Assembly (NCBI GenBank): GCA_903879825.1
Contig: CAIRND010000611.1
Span: 1 to 18,310, forward strand
Direction: 5' to 3'
Length of the DNA stretch: 18,310 bases
Origin: an uncultured Geobacteraceae bacterium
GTDB taxonomy: Bacteria; Desulfobacterota; Desulfuromonadia; Geobacterales; Pseudopelobacteraceae
This document shows positions 1-8,362 of this stretch, in pieces (the stretch's first letter is position 1; each line of letters begins with the position of its first letter). The notes under the pieces are model-generated. The model did not search any database, was not told the DNA's origin, and saw nothing but the letters and a program-made list of their open reading frames with translations. Both the position numbers and the translations under genes were made by a program.

Positions 1-712
1 ACATTATTCCGAGAAACCTCCCGCCATATTACAGGGGACATCCGTTGCGAAACTGGATGATGTCATCCAGAAGGCCGGCGACACCTTTGACAAGGTCAAC
101 GGAATCATAGACAACATCGAAAAAGGTAAGGGGACACTTGGTAAGCTCAATAAAGACGAGACGCTCTATAGCAATGTTGCCCGCCTGGCCGTTGAAATGA
201 AAGATTTGATAATCACCATAAACCGGGGAGAGGGCACTCTTGGAAAACTCAACCGGGATCCGGAACCATATAACAAACTGATCGCCATCCTCAACCGTGC
301 CGACCGCACACTCATGGATATTCAGGCTTCTGATGGAACGCTTAACAGACTCATTTACGACAAGGCGCTCTACACGAAGCTGACCTCGCTTGCCGATAAA
401 AGCATCCAGGCAGCAGATGACGTCAGCGACTTAAAAAAACGAATCATATCAAAAGAGAGCACGGTTGGCATGCTGCTTAATGATCGGGAGTTTTATGACA
501 AAGGACTCTCTCTGCTGACAAAAGCCGAGTCATCGGTTAAAGCGATAGAAGAGGTGACGGGAAAAGTCAAATCCGGGGACGGCACTGCCGGCAAGTTAGT
601 AAACGACAAGGCACTTTATGAAAAAATGAACAAGATGGTCGATGACCTTGATCTCTTGGTAAAGGATTTCAAGGAAAATCCACGGAAATACATAAAATTT
701 AGCGTGTTTTAA
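1..712 (+). CDS. MCE/MlaD-family lipid-transport protein, C-terminal part (gene continues upstream)
   Basis: The frame is open from the first full codon (base 2), so the N-terminal membrane anchor and MCE domain lie outside the window; the first internal ATG (197) is not a real start. The 236 visible residues are mostly helical and carry five copies of a short motif of the type G-x-GT-x-GKL-x-x-D-x-x-x-Y. Their GT (or ST) pairs fall at visible residues 44, 78, 112, 153 and 194. The protein ends in NPRKYIKFSVF, a C-terminal style I associate with MlaD-like proteins of Geobacter relatives. MlaD proteins are the periplasmic substrate-binding part of Mla-type ABC transporters that move phospholipids between the membranes, so MlaE/MlaF-like genes would be expected upstream. 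The next gene starts 12 bases downstream. Confidence 0.8.
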   Translation, partial: HYSEKPPAILQGTSVAKLDDVIQKAGDTFDKVNGIIDNIEKGKGTLGKLNKDETLYSNVARLAVEMKDLIITINRGEGTLGKLNRDPEPYNKLIAILNRADRTLMDIQASDGTLNRLIYDKALYTKLTSLADKSIQAADDVSDLKKRIISKESTVGMLLNDREFYDKGLSLLTKAESSVKAIEEVTGKVKSGDGTAGKLVNDKALYEKMNKMVDDLDLLVKDFKENPRKYIKFSVF

Positions 713-724
713 GGGAGTCTAAAT

Positions 725-2209
725 ATGAAACGCATATTGATCGCAGCTGTATTGTTGGCATCATTTGTCACCAGCATAGATGCTGCGACTCTTGAAGATA
801 AAGTTGTTGAACACACCATGAAAAACGGCATGAAGCTGTTGATGGTGGAGCGGCATACCTCGCCAACTGTTTCGGCCTGGATTCGTTTCAGAGTCGGAAG
901 CGTTGATGAACGCAGTGACGAACGTGGAATTGCCCACCTGCTCGAGCATATGCTCTTCAAAGGTACCACCACACTGGGGACAAAGGATTATGCCGCAGAA
1001 AAACCGATCCTTGATGAGATAGAAGGCGTTGCCCATGCGTTAATGGCTGAAAAAGCACGACGAGGCAAGGATAACACTGCCGCAATAACAGCACTTGAAA
1101 AACAGTTGTCCACCCTTGAAGCCGCTGCATCCAAGCTCGTCATTAAGGATGAATTTTTCGAGTTATATTCAAAAAACGGTGGCACCGGCTATAACGCTTT
1201 TACCAGTCGTGACGGTACAACGTATTTGATCAGTCTGCCGGCAAACAAATTGGAACTGTGGGCAGCAATAGAATCAGATCGTCTGCAGAATGCAGTCCTC
1301 CGAGAATTTTACACCGAACGGTCAGTCGTAATGGAAGAACGCCGCAGGTCCTATGATGCCGATCCGGAAAGCAAGTTATGGGAAACATTTGTCGCTTCAA
1401 GCTATCTGGCTCACCCCTATGGCCAGCCAACAATCGGCTGGATGTCGGACATTGAAAATCTGACCCGCACCAAAGCGGAACAGTTCTTACATAGTTACTA
1501 TGCACCCAATAATGCCATTATCGCAGTGGTGGGAGATATCGACGCCACGGCGACAATCGCCCTGGTCGAGCGCTATTTTGGTTCAATCAAACCGGGCAAA
1601 GAACCGGCACCAGTTACTGCAGATGAACCAAAGCAAGCGGGTGAACGACGCATAGAACTGATTGCCGAGGCTGAACCAACAGTAATGATAGGTTTCCACA
1701 AACCGTCGATCGCTGCACCTGATGACTATGTATTCGACGTAATCAGCATGATTCTCGGCAGTGGTCGCACGTCGCGTTTTTACAAAAAACTGGTTATTGA
1801 AAAACAGATAGCCACCGACATTGGGGCGTTTGACGCGCCGGGGCACCGCTATCCGAACATGTTTGTTATTAGCGCGAATCCACGTGCTCCCCATACGACC
1901 AAAGAGATTGAAGAGGCGGTTCAGGCTGAACTGGATCTGCTGAAAACCGCGCCGGTTGCCGAACGTGATCTGCAACGGATTCTCAATAAAATCGAGTACG
2001 AAGAGGCCCGCCGCATGGGAACCAACGGCGGTCTGGCCCGCAACCTGACCGAGTATGAAGCGACAACGGGCAGCTGGCGTTATATGTCTGAACATCGGGG
2101 TAAAATTGCCAAGGTGACACCAGCCGACATCATGCGAGTTGCTACCACGTATTTCACCCGCGAGAACCGCACGGTCGGATTTATCACGAAAAAAGGGGGT
2201 GACAAATGA
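725..2209 (+). CDS. M16 family zinc metallopeptidase, catalytic subunit, exported
   Basis: The 494-residue protein starts with a signal peptide (MKRILIAAVLL...SIDA, residues 1-20). The inverted zinc motif HLLEH (residues 71-75, His71, Glu74, His75) defines the insulinase/pitrilysin (M16) family. The third zinc ligand should be a Glu in the LELWAAIESDR stretch (Glu177 or Glu183). About 50 extra residues, charged and probably helical, separate the zinc motif from the NAFTSRDGT strand compared with typical M16B enzymes. A second M16 domain fills the C-terminal half. A GGGAG ribosome-binding site precedes the ATG. The stop overlaps the next start (ATGA), so it is translationally coupled to the second M16 gene. 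It probably cleaves peptides in the periplasm as a heterodimer; the substrate is unknown. Confidence 0.9.
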   Translation: MKRILIAAVLLASFVTSIDAATLEDKVVEHTMKNGMKLLMVERHTSPTVSAWIRFRVGSVDERSDERGIAHLLEHMLFKGTTTLGTKDYAAEKPILDEIEGVAHALMAEKARRGKDNTAAITALEKQLSTLEAAASKLVIKDEFFELYSKNGGTGYNAFTSRDGTTYLISLPANKLELWAAIESDRLQNAVLREFYTERSVVMEERRRSYDADPESKLWETFVASSYLAHPYGQPTIGWMSDIENLTRTKAEQFLHSYYAPNNAIIAVVGDIDATATIALVERYFGSIKPGKEPAPVTADEPKQAGERRIELIAEAEPTVMIGFHKPSIAAPDDYVFDVISMILGSGRTSRFYKKLVIEKQIATDIGAFDAPGHRYPNMFVISANPRAPHTTKEIEEAVQAELDLLKTAPVAERDLQRILNKIEYEEARRMGTNGGLARNLTEYEATTGSWRYMSEHRGKIAKVTPADIMRVATTYFTRENRTVGFITKKGGDK

Positions 2210-3639
2210 GAGCACTCCTCGTTTTTCTCTGCGTTCTGGTTACCGTTATGTTGCAGGGATGTTGTGTCGTAAATCAGCGATTGGCTGATCCAAGAACCAT
2301 GAAGTTCCCGGAATTGAACTTTAAAATACCATCAACAGAACGAGTCGTTCTTGAGTGCGGGATACCGGTCTACCTGCTTCGCGACACGGAACTGCCGATC
2401 ATCAACATGAGCGCCATGGTACGGGTCGGGTCGGTCTACGAACCGGCTGCAAAAGCGGGCCTGTCCGGCATGGTCGGCAGCGTAATGCGCAGCGGTGGTG
2501 CAGCGGGCACCGCATCCGAAACAATGGATGACGAGCTTGAATTCATGGCCTCGGCTGTTGAAAGCGGTATCGGCAGCGATATGGGTACAGTTTCTCTCAC
2601 GGCTCTGAAAAAGAATTTCAGCCGCACACTGCAGATTTTCAGCGATGTACTGCTCCGCCCTGATTTCAGCGAAAAACGTATCGAAATTTTCCGCAGACAG
2701 ACGATAGAAAGCCTGCGGCGTCAAAATGACGATCCCAAAGAGATCGCAGGACGAGAGATAAACCGCGCCATATACGCTGGTCACCCCCTGGGTGACATCA
2801 CGACATTCGAATCGATCAATGCCATAAAACGCCAGGACCTTGTAGACTTCCACCAACGTTTTTATCGACAGGACAATATGATTCTGTCGGTATCCGGTGA
2901 TTTTGATCGAACAGCTCTTCTTAAAGAGTTGAACTCCGTTTTCAAAGCAACGACACAGAGCACGACTCTGGTGTTGCCGGAGGTACCACAACCACAACAA
3001 CGGTTTCAGGGTGAAATACTTTACGGCAAGAAAGATGTGAATCAGACCGTTATCCGCATGGGCCATCTGGGACTGACCAAGGACTCACCTGATATCTACG
3101 CCGTGCGCCTGCTGGATTATATCCTGGGGGGAAGTTTTACGTCACGATTGACCATGGAGATTCGGACCAATCAGGGACTGGCCTACAGCGTCGGTAGTCA
3201 TTTCGATATCGGGCGCCGTTTCACCGGCAGTTTTATCGCAGAAACTGAAACCAAGGCAGAATCTACCGGCAAAGCGCTCAACCTTATGAACAAAATCATC
3301 ACTGATTTGACCAAAGAGCAGGTCACTGACGCCGAATTATATGCCGCACGGGAGTACATGATAAATTCGTTCATGTTCGGCTTTACCAACCCGGCTTCGA
3401 TAGTCAACCAACGGGCACGGCTAGAATATTACCGGTATCCTGATGGTTACCTTGAACAATATCGCGATAATATTGCCAAAGTAACAAAGAAAGATATACT
3501 GGAAGCGGCTCAGAAATATCTACACCCGGACGCGTTTAAACTGGTTGTTATCGGAGATGCAGCGAAGTTCGACCTGCCACTCACCTCACGGGGTAGCGTG
3601 CGGGAATTTGATTTAAAGGTGAACATTCCAAAACCTTGA
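2206..3639 (+). CDS. M16 family non-catalytic partner, predicted lipoprotein
   Basis: The 477-residue protein begins with a lipoprotein signal: hydrophobic residues 3-15 followed by LQGC, so Cys19 would be lipidated. It aligns in outline with M16 proteins: an N-terminal domain starting near ERVVLECGIPVYLL and a C-terminal domain containing LDYILGGSFTSRL and LAYSVGSHFD. Where the catalytic subunit has HxxEH, this protein has AGLSGMVGSVM, so it cannot bind zinc the same way. Pairs of one active and one inactive M16 subunit are well known (mitochondrial processing peptidase and related bacterial pairs). The four-base overlap with the catalytic gene supports one complex, perhaps held at a membrane by this lipoprotein. 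The inactive role is inferred from the missing motif. Confidence 0.87.
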   Translation: MRALLVFLCVLVTVMLQGCCVVNQRLADPRTMKFPELNFKIPSTERVVLECGIPVYLLRDTELPIINMSAMVRVGSVYEPAAKAGLSGMVGSVMRSGGAAGTASETMDDELEFMASAVESGIGSDMGTVSLTALKKNFSRTLQIFSDVLLRPDFSEKRIEIFRRQTIESLRRQNDDPKEIAGREINRAIYAGHPLGDITTFESINAIKRQDLVDFHQRFYRQDNMILSVSGDFDRTALLKELNSVFKATTQSTTLVLPEVPQPQQRFQGEILYGKKDVNQTVIRMGHLGLTKDSPDIYAVRLLDYILGGSFTSRLTMEIRTNQGLAYSVGSHFDIGRRFTGSFIAETETKAESTGKALNLMNKIITDLTKEQVTDAELYAAREYMINSFMFGFTNPASIVNQRARLEYYRYPDGYLEQYRDNIAKVTKKDILEAAQKYLHPDAFKLVVIGDAAKFDLPLTSRGSVREFDLKVNIPKP

Positions 3640-3663
3640 ACAGGGAAGAAGAGGTGAATAAAA

Positions 3664-4071
3664 ATGGCTTTTTTTGAATGGGACGACAGTATCGCGCTTG
3701 GCATTCCAACCATTGACCAGCAGCACAAAGCTATCTTCGACTGGATTAACACTCTTAACGAAGCGATCAAAAGCGATGACAGCTCAGAAGCTGTTGGTGA
3801 GGTCATTTGGGGCTTAATTTCTTATGTAACGGAGCATTTCAGTGAGGAAGAGCGGCTGATGTTGTCATGCAACTATCCTGATCTGATCGTTCACCGTACA
3901 GAGCATGACAATTTCGTGTCACGGTTACGTGAAATCCAGGTGGAATTTATCGGTGGGCAGGAAGTAGGTGCAAGTGTGCTGGATTTTATGGTGCATTGGC
4001 TCGTGTGTCACATCAAGGGAACCGATCAGGGTTACAACCGGTTTATTCAGCAACAGGCCGAAAAAAGATAA
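3664..4071 (+). CDS. Bacteriohemerythrin (non-haem di-iron O2-binding protein)
   Basis: This 135-residue single-domain protein carries all seven expected di-iron ligands: His21 (in DQQH), His58 and Glu62 (HFSEEE), His77 and His81 (HRTEH), His111 and His116 (HWLVCH), and Asp121. The N-terminal FFEWDDSIALGIPTIDQQHK is typical of the family. Hemerythrins bind oxygen reversibly and in microaerophiles or anaerobes are thought to store, deliver or sense O2. An AGAGGTG ribosome-binding site lies just before the ATG, and the gene follows the M16 pair after only 24 bases, so it may share their transcript. It ends convergently against the oxidoreductase gene 27 bases away, and I see no strong terminator hairpin between them. 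Confidence 0.93.
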   Translation: MAFFEWDDSIALGIPTIDQQHKAIFDWINTLNEAIKSDDSSEAVGEVIWGLISYVTEHFSEEERLMLSCNYPDLIVHRTEHDNFVSRLREIQVEFIGGQEVGASVLDFMVHWLVCHIKGTDQGYNRFIQQQAEKR

Positions 4072-4098
4072 AGCGCTAAAAGGATAACGGGTACGGGT

Positions 4099-5670
4099 TT
4101 ATAGCCTTCCTGCAATGCTATCTGCTATCCGTATACCATCCACGGCAGAGCTCATGATGCCACCAGCATATCCGGCACCTTCACCAGCCGGATACAGGCC
4201 TTTAACGCCGACTGACTCGAAATTGCTGTCTCGCAGCACCCGTACCGGTGACGAAGTACGGGACTCGATACCGACAAGAGTCGCCTCGGCTGTTATAAAA
4301 CCTCTCAGTTTTCTTCCGAAATCAGCAATCCCTTCCCGCAGGGTGTCAATAATAAACGGCGGCAGCACTGAATCCAGCTCCGTCTCACATATTCCCGGGC
4401 GGTAGCTTGTCCGGGCCGCCCCCTTCCCCGGAAGCCGTAAAAAGTCGAGGAGATTCTGGGCCGGTGCCCGGTATCCTCCGTCGCCCAGCTCAAATGCGCG
4501 ACGCTCCCACCTTCGTTGCAGGCGAATCCCCGCTAATGGTCCCGGTCCGTCAAAGTCATCTTCCCGCACATTAACGACCAAGGCACTATTAGCATAGGGA
4601 GAATTACGTAACTGACCACTCATGCCGTTGGTAACCACCCCACCCTCTTCTGATGCTCCTCCCACCACGACACCACCGGGGCACATACAGAAGGAATATG
4701 CACTGCGCCCGTTGGAACTGTTATTCCAGGCAACAGCATACTCAGCGGCCGGCAGATGTGGCAGTTGCCCCGTGCCATACTGAATCCGGTTTATCAGCTC
4801 TTGAGGATGCTCCACCCTGAGCCCCATGGCAAATGGCTTACGCTGGAGAGGCACACTCCGTCTGTCAAGCAGTTCAAACGTATCCCGAGCGCTATGACCA
4901 GTCGCAAGAATCAGATAGTCACACGGTATTTCATCCGTATCATTTACAATAACTGACTCGACACGGCCATCTTCAATACTCAGATCCGTCATGCAGCTGC
5001 CAAAACGGATGGCAAAGCCCTTCTCAAGAAGTTCCTGCCTGATAGCCGAAATTACCGTCCTCAATCGATCCGTGCCGATATGCGGTTTGGCCAGATAACG
5101 CACCTCAGGCTGGGCTCCGAAATCGGCCAATCGTTCCAGCACCCACGGCACAAGAAGGTCTTTGGAGCGGCAGGTCAGCTTGCCATCCGAAAAGGTGCCG
5201 GCCCCACCCTCGCCAAATTGGACATTTGATTCAGGGTTAAGAATACCGTCTTTCCAGAAGCGTTGGACTGAAAGCGCCCGCTCTTCCACTGGCTCACCGC
5301 GCTCGATGATAGTTGCCGTCATTCCATATTCTGCCAGCCGCAGCGCGGCAAAAAGCCCGGCAGGACCACTACCGACGATGACAATGCGCGCCGACGACTG
5401 GAGCTGAACCGGAACCCGAGCCACTATTTCATCATGCCATTCTACCAACTGGTCAGCATGAAGACGCGCCTTGATCGTATCATCTGCGACAAATGAGAGT
5501 GTGTAGACTATTTTTATCTGCGGTTTTTTGCGGGCATCAATCCCTTTGCGCACAATGCGGACATCGCGTAGCAATGTCTGCGGCACGGAAAGTTTCGCGG
5601 CAAGTACTGCAGCCAAAGAGTCTTCACTATCATGGGGAGTAAGGAGTAAATTACGATAAACAAAGGGCAT
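4099..5670 (-). CDS. FAD-dependent oxidoreductase (COG2509-like uncharacterised dehydrogenase)
   Basis: This 523-residue protein has an N-terminal accessory segment of about 90 residues and then a dinucleotide-binding Rossmann motif, IVIVGSGPAGLFAALRLAE (Gly100, Gly102, Gly105), with the acidic Glu123 that usually contacts the FAD ribose. The C-terminal GLYPAGEGAGYAGGIMSSA is the second FAD contact typical of the family, and FGEGGAGTFSDGKL follows the first domain. The layout matches a widespread family of flavoproteins of unknown substrate; no membrane segment or signal peptide is evident, so it is probably cytoplasmic. It starts 10 bases after the preceding receiver gene and is probably the last gene of the signalling operon. 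The link between a flavoprotein and the phosphorelay genes is positional only. Confidence 0.88.
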   Translation of the reverse strand: MPFVYRNLLLTPHDSEDSLAAVLAAKLSVPQTLLRDVRIVRKGIDARKKPQIKIVYTLSFVADDTIKARLHADQLVEWHDEIVARVPVQLQSSARIVIVGSGPAGLFAALRLAEYGMTATIIERGEPVEERALSVQRFWKDGILNPESNVQFGEGGAGTFSDGKLTCRSKDLLVPWVLERLADFGAQPEVRYLAKPHIGTDRLRTVISAIRQELLEKGFAIRFGSCMTDLSIEDGRVESVIVNDTDEIPCDYLILATGHSARDTFELLDRRSVPLQRKPFAMGLRVEHPQELINRIQYGTGQLPHLPAAEYAVAWNNSSNGRSAYSFCMCPGGVVVGGASEEGGVVTNGMSGQLRNSPYANSALVVNVREDDFDGPGPLAGIRLQRRWERRAFELGDGGYRAPAQNLLDFLRLPGKGAARTSYRPGICETELDSVLPPFIIDTLREGIADFGRKLRGFITAEATLVGIESRTSSPVRVLRDSNFESVGVKGLYPAGEGAGYAGGIMSSAVDGIRIADSIAGRL

Positions 5671-5680
5671 GGTGGTAACT

Positions 5681-6073
5681 CTATACGTACTGTCCGCGCT
5701 CCAGAAGCTGTTCTACAATAATAACGATATCAACGGGAGGTGTGGATTTGGGGATATGGATCTTTGCACCCATTTCGGGCGCGTCGTGTTCGTGGGGTAC
5801 TTCCTGAAACATGGACGTCAGCAGCACTATCACCGGTGGGGTGGTACCAGCCAACCGGCCGATTTCCATGCAGGTGCTGACTCCACCCATACGCGGCATT
5901 ACCAAATCGGAGACAACGGCATCCGGAAGTGTTTCAAGATAAGCCTTCACCCCTTCAACGCCATCATTGGCGGTGAAAACCGTAAATCCGTTATCACTGA
6001 AACTGTCGGTCAGCAATTTCAGAAAAAACGGGTCATCATCAATGACAAGAATTTTTTTACGCGGCTGGGTCAT
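5681..6073 (-). CDS. Stand-alone receiver-domain response regulator
   Basis: The 130 residues make up one receiver (CheY-like) domain and nothing more. Visible key residues are the acidic cluster Asp12-Asp14 (VIDDDP), phosphoacceptor Asp56 (VVSDLVMP), Thr86 (LLTS) and Lys109 (IPKS). There is no DNA-binding or enzymatic output domain, so it must act through protein contacts or pass phosphate onward. The stretch between Thr86 and Lys109 (MFQEVPHEHDAPEMGAK) is longer and more acidic than in most receivers. The gene is 77 bases after the kinase gene and 10 bases before the oxidoreductase gene. Phosphorylation by that kinase is likely but inferred from position. The ribosome-binding site is weak. 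Confidence 0.9.
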   Translation of the reverse strand: MTQPRKKILVIDDDPFFLKLLTDSFSDNGFTVFTANDGVEGVKAYLETLPDAVVSDLVMPRMGGVSTCMEIGRLAGTTPPVIVLLTSMFQEVPHEHDAPEMGAKIHIPKSTPPVDIVIIVEQLLERGQYV

Positions 6074-6150
6074 GACATCACACTAACAGGAATGAGCATT
6101 GAAAGCTGAGGCATACTACACTACCTCATCAAAGAAAAGAAAGTCTGTTT

Positions 6151-7341
6151 TTATTGACAGTGCGGAAACTCCAAACGGAATGTCGTTCCGTGGGGAGAGG
6201 AGCACTCAACCTGCATACTCCCATCATACATTCGGGCAATACGCTGGGCAACAGGAAGCCCCATTCCGGTACCTCGATTTTTTGTACTAAAAAAAGGCTC
6301 AAAGACACTGGGGAGTACATCCTCGGCAATACCGGTGCCGCTATCACCGACTCTGACTATTACCTGACAGTCATCAACAGACACCTCAAGAGTAAGACAG
6401 CCACCGCTGGTCATTGCATCCAGGGCATTTAAAAACAGATTGGTGAAGATCTGCTCAATCTCGGCCGAGTCGGCATTTATAGGTGGCGGGACGCAATGAT
6501 ACTGTCTGTCAACCCGAATTTGCCTGGCTTCGATTTGAGGTGAAAAAGATTCTATCACAGTATCTATCACCTGATTAATCTGCACATTGGACGAGATAAC
6601 GCGGGAACGACGCGAGGAATCCAGTAACTTGCGAAGGATAGAATCAATCCGCTCAACTTCTTTCAGAATTTTAGCCTGATGTTCAAGTTGTTCCGGTTCA
6701 GTTGTTGTCTGGCGCATTAACTGCACAAACAAAGCGATGGAGTTGAGTGGATTTCTGATTTCGTGGGCAACGCCTGCGGAAAGATAGCCAATCGTCGCAA
6801 GTTTTTCGGAATGAAGAATCTCTTCCTGAGCCATCTGAAGAGCATCAGTTTTTTCTCGTACCCGTTTTTGAAGTTCAAGATTCCACTGTTCGATTTCTAA
6901 TATCAGTTGTTCCTGCTCTTTTTGCAACGCCCGGTTGTGAAGCTCGACTTCTCTGATTCTCAAAACATTTTTTAATCGTTCAACCAGATTACTGTTGACA
7001 AACGGCTTGAGAATATACTCCGAGGCACCGTTTTTCATCATTTCCACGGCAATCTCTTCGTTCCCTCTGCCGGTGAGTATGACAACATACGTATCAGGAA
7101 AGCGGCTTTTAATCTGCCGAAGCGTCGAGAGACCATCAATCTCCGGCATCATATAATCGAGCAGGACCAATCCGGGAGAATGTTGCGAGATAAGCTCAAT
7201 GCCTTCACGGGAACAACTTGCGGTATATGGCGTAAATCCGTTTTTTGAAAGGATCAACGCGGTCAAATCAAGAATATTCCTGTCATCATCAATAATGACA
7301 ACCGACAGCATTGAACCGGGCTCTGTCAACTCTATCGGCAT
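6151..7341 (-). CDS. Receiver-histidine kinase (REC-HisKA-HATPase_c), soluble
   Basis: The 396-residue protein has an N-terminal receiver domain (about residues 12-125; Asp62 in LLDYMMPE, Thr90, Lys112), a helical, probably coiled-coil linker (about 130-175), a HisKA domain with His193 in AGVAHEIRNPLN, and a C-terminal ATPase domain. The latter has an N-box (NLFLNALDAM, Asn305), a G1 box (GDSGTGI, Asp333) and a G2 box (GTGMGL, 357-362). There is no membrane segment and no separate sensor domain, so its input probably comes through phosphorylation of its own receiver or from another kinase. The start at 7341 has a GGA-type ribosome-binding site; Met11 (7311) is an alternative. It sits between the universal stress gene and a stand-alone receiver. 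Confidence 0.93.
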   Translation of the reverse strand: MPIELTEPGSMLSVVIIDDDRNILDLTALILSKNGFTPYTASCSREGIELISQHSPGLVLLDYMMPEIDGLSTLRQIKSRFPDTYVVILTGRGNEEIAVEMMKNGASEYILKPFVNSNLVERLKNVLRIREVELHNRALQKEQEQLILEIEQWNLELQKRVREKTDALQMAQEEILHSEKLATIGYLSAGVAHEIRNPLNSIALFVQLMRQTTTEPEQLEHQAKILKEVERIDSILRKLLDSSRRSRVISSNVQINQVIDTVIESFSPQIEARQIRVDRQYHCVPPPINADSAEIEQIFTNLFLNALDAMTSGGCLTLEVSVDDCQVIVRVGDSGTGIAEDVLPSVFEPFFSTKNRGTGMGLPVAQRIARMYDGSMQVECSSPHGTTFRLEFPHCQ

Positions 7342-7381
7342 AGAGTTCCAACTATGTTTACTGTGCTCGCTATTTCCATCA

Positions 7382-7831
7382 CTAAACCACAGGCAACCGG
7401 ACTGTCAGGACGGGACAATCCGCAGAGCGGACAACCCGTTCTGCGGTACTACCGAAAAGAATGCGATCGAGACCGGTTCTACCATGAGTACCAAGCACGA
7501 CCAGAGACGCATTAATCCGAGAGGCTGCCGCCGTAATTTCATCGTAAGGGATACCGGTCACAATAGCTGTTTTGTAGTTTGTAAACGTCCCTAACTTTGT
7601 CGCGCAGAATGTTTCCATCATCTTTTCAGCACTTTCTTCGATCTCTTTTTCAAGCTGTTCAAAAGAGATATGCGGCACGTAAAATCCACGTAAATCAACC
7701 GGTTCATTAATGACATGAATGATTGTAAGCTCAGCATTAAACTGGGTTGCCAGTGTCAAAGCGTAGTCAAAAGCGCAATCAGAATTCTCCGAAAAATCTA
7801 TAGCGGTCAGAATTTTTGTAAAAGGCTTCAT
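7382..7831 (-). CDS. Universal stress protein (UspA family)
   Basis: From the chosen start the protein is 149 residues, the usual length of a single-domain Usp. It begins MKPFTKILTAIDFSENS and carries the ATP-binding signature G-2x-G-9x-G-S (GTHGRTGLDRILFGSTAE, from about residue 114), so it is expected to be an ATP-binding Usp. The longest frame would start seven codons earlier at 7852, but an AGGAGG ribosome-binding site (complement of 7837-7842) lies the right distance before the ATG at 7831. Usp proteins help cells survive starvation and oxidative or other stress; the exact target is unknown. It is 29 bases after the upstream receiver gene and 40 bases before the kinase gene, so it is very likely co-transcribed with them. 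Confidence 0.92.
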   Translation of the reverse strand: MKPFTKILTAIDFSENSDCAFDYALTLATQFNAELTIIHVINEPVDLRGFYVPHISFEQLEKEIEESAEKMMETFCATKLGTFTNYKTAIVTGIPYDEITAAASRINASLVVLGTHGRTGLDRILFGSTAERVVRSADCPVLTVRLPVV

Positions 7832-7860
7832 GTCATTCCTCCTGGAATACACGCATGTAC

Positions 7861-8235
7861 TTAGACGTTTTTAAAGATCTTGTTGATAATTTTTTTGAGA
7901 TCGTCATATTTGACCGGCTTATTGATATATTCGAAAGCGCCCAGTGTCATGGCTTCGAGATACGACTCCACTTCACCGTAGGCGGTGATCATAATAACAT
8001 TGCTGGCCGGGTGACTGCGGTTCAGCTCACGTAAAAACATTAACCCGTTCATTTCCGGCATATTAAGGTCGGTAATGATCAAATCAACATCTTTGCTGCG
8101 GAGATAATTAAGGGCCTCAACCCCGTTTCTGGCGGACGAAACATCATAGCCATCATGAGCGAGGATTTTAGAAAGCGCCACCCGGGCATTTTCCTCATCA
8201 TCCACTACAAGTATCCTTTTACATTCCTGTTCCAC
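7861..8235 (-). CDS. Stand-alone receiver-domain response regulator, first gene of the signalling operon
   Basis: The 124 residues form a complete receiver domain with Asp12-Asp13, phosphoacceptor Asp56 (IITDLNMPEMNG), Thr84 and Lys106 (INKPVK), and no output domain. It resembles the receivers of NtrC-type regulators but stops just after the last helix (IINKIFKNV). It therefore probably acts by protein-protein contact or as a phosphate shuttle, for example to or from the receiver-histidine kinase two genes downstream. A sigma70-like promoter lies about 35-60 bases upstream (8269-8296), which suggests that this is the promoter-proximal gene of the set running down to 4099. Confidence 0.92.
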   Translation of the reverse strand: MEQECKRILVVDDEENARVALSKILAHDGYDVSSARNGVEALNYLRSKDVDLIITDLNMPEMNGLMFLRELNRSHPASNVIMITAYGEVESYLEAMTLGAFEYINKPVKYDDLKKIINKIFKNV

Positions 8236-8268
8236 AATGGTTCTCCAGCACGGCTTGTAAGTACAGGA

Positions 8269-8296
8269 AGTCTAGCACGGAGCAGCCTACTGTCAA
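8269..8296 (-). promoter_or_regulatory. Predicted sigma70-type promoter for the receiver/Usp/kinase operon
   Basis: On the minus strand a perfect -35 box TTGACA (complement of 8291-8296) is followed after 16 bases by TAGACT (complement of 8269-8274; 4 of 6 matches to TATAAT). The start of transcription would be near 8262, giving a short leader before the ATG at 8235. It lies in the 127-base gap after the RodZ-like gene, in which I see no terminator hairpin, so read-through from upstream remains possible. Confidence 0.55.
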
Positions 8297-8362
8297 GGCC
8301 CTGATTTATTTGTTTGTATCTGAGGTAGAAAGGAGAGGAGTAGGGAACATGGTTATTGGTTA

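Noticed and set aside
1583..3066. Long antisense frames opposite the M16 genes (210 and 244 codons)
   Set aside because: They lie wholly opposite well-supported genes, have low-complexity cysteine/histidine/arginine-rich translations and no ribosome-binding site, so they are shadows.
4072..4098. Possible shared terminator between the convergent hemerythrin and oxidoreductase genes
   Set aside because: No stable inverted repeat followed by T residues is visible in or near the 27-base gap.
5669..6109. 146-codon plus-strand frame opposite the receiver gene
   Set aside because: The opposite strand encodes a complete receiver domain with all key residues, so this is a shadow.
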